Shown one piece after another: positions 46,809 through 47,295 of a stretch of DNA of 47,295 nt. This DNA comes from a virus, in IMG/VR virus record IMGVR_UViG_3300020160_002556, positions 1 through 47,295 of that record; one strand, 5' to 3'. The notes beneath the pieces were generated by a model. It had not been told where the DNA came from. It did not search any database and saw only the letters and a program-made list of their open reading frames with translations. Position numbers and translations under genes: made by a program. Positions within the stretch are counted from its first letter, which is position 1, and every line of letters starts with the position of its first letter.

Positions 46809-47295
46809 ATGACGCCAGCTAATTATAATTTGCCAGATGCTTATAGAGGGGATACTTATGGTCCGATTACTTTAAAAGTTAAGGATCAATCTGGAAATTA
46901 TGTGGATTTTAGTAATGCCACAGCGGTCGAATTGCATATATTGAATAAAAAAAACTATGCGATTGTTCTTAGGTGGTCAATGTCACTTGGAAATGTTAGT
47001 GTCAATAGTGACTCAATTACTCTTGCCGAAATAAGTGGAGATAGAATGAAAATGCCAGGAGGCATTTATGATTATGATTTACAAGTTACGAATCAGTATT
47101 CGAGTAGAACGTATCTAAGAGGAAATCTTTTAGTCACTCATGATTTTACACGGATAGACTTGCCAATAACTCCAACCCCGACGCAGACGTCAACCCCAAC
47201 GCCGACCGCAACGCCGACCGCAACGCCGACCGCAACGCCGACCGCAACGCCGACCGCAACGCCGACCGCAACGCCGACCGCAACGCCGACCGCAA
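46809..47295 (+). CDS. structural protein with PTPTA repeats, 3' end missing
   Basis: Open to the right edge; 162 residues visible. The N-terminal ~110 residues (AYRGDTYGPITLKVKDQSGN, YDYDLQVTNQYSSRTYLRGN) resemble BppU-like/Ig-type domains on phage tail or head-fibre proteins. From 47170 a Pro/Thr linker of (PTAT)n is encoded by a 12-bp DNA repeat. Probably a surface-exposed fibre or spike. Confidence 0.72.
   Translation, partial: MTPANYNLPDAYRGDTYGPITLKVKDQSGNYVDFSNATAVELHILNKKNYAIVLRWSMSLGNVSVNSDSITLAEISGDRMKMPGGIYDYDLQVTNQYSSRTYLRGNLLVTHDFTRIDLPITPTPTQTSTPTPTATPTATPTATPTATPTATPTATPTATPTA
47192..47295 (+). repeat. 12-bp coding microsatellite
   Basis: ACGCCGACCGCA repeated about eight times to the window edge. 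Much more GC-rich than the flanks. Confidence 0.92.

Overview
The window is part of a double-stranded DNA tailed-phage (Caudoviricetes) genome. It has a terminase large subunit, portal, maturation protease-scaffold, decoration and major capsid proteins, tail fibres with an S74 intramolecular chaperone, a holin/endolysin/spanin group, a T4-type rIIA-rIIB pair, PhoH and HNH homing endonucleases. A lipoprotein-type spanin points to a host with an outer membrane; the host cannot be named from the sequence. Both ends of the window cut through genes.

Layout. (1) 1-1099: the end of a secreted-protein gene, then about 840 bp without a recognised gene that holds a four-unit ~35-bp repeat array. (2) 1.1-10.1 kb, plus strand: rIIA, rIIB, a RuvB-like AAA+ ATPase, an HhH-GPD-like glycosylase and many small phage genes. 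(3) 10.2-22.4 kb, mostly minus strand: a SprT-like protease, an RNA-gene cluster at 11.98-12.7 kb flanked by two HNH genes, a Gp88-like protein and a long run of very small genes, several too short for ordinary gene calling. (4) 22.4-23.0 kb: a divergent, hairpin-rich, AT-rich spacer. (5) 23.0-47.3 kb, plus strand except one gene and visibly more AT-rich: PhoH, FkbM methyltransferase, a giant double glycosyltransferase, a sigma-like factor, a nuclease, terminase, portal, fibres, lysis and head genes.

How it works together. Regions 2 and 3 look like early/middle takeover genes. They are split into short transcription units with near-consensus TTGACA-N17-TANNTT promoters. At nine of these promoters exactly six bases separate the -10 box from ATG, so the predicted mRNAs are leaderless. 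Most other promoter-proximal genes have A/C-rich leaders without Shine-Dalgarno sites. A ~70-bp three-hairpin element (15 good copies plus one degenerate) sits at transcription-unit boundaries from 0.9 to 21.5 kb and is absent from the late half. From 16.0 to 21.6 kb, 18 same-orientation copies of a TGGCAYG-N4-TTG(A/C) motif, often 33-34 bp apart, lie in the spacers. The RNA cluster includes a tRNA-like gene with hallmarks of initiator tRNA-fMet but with non-canonical D and T loops. Together with the leaderless promoters this raises the possibility of a phage-directed translation-initiation strategy (inference). The late half is a conventional virion and lysis module with an unusual glycan-modifying segment.
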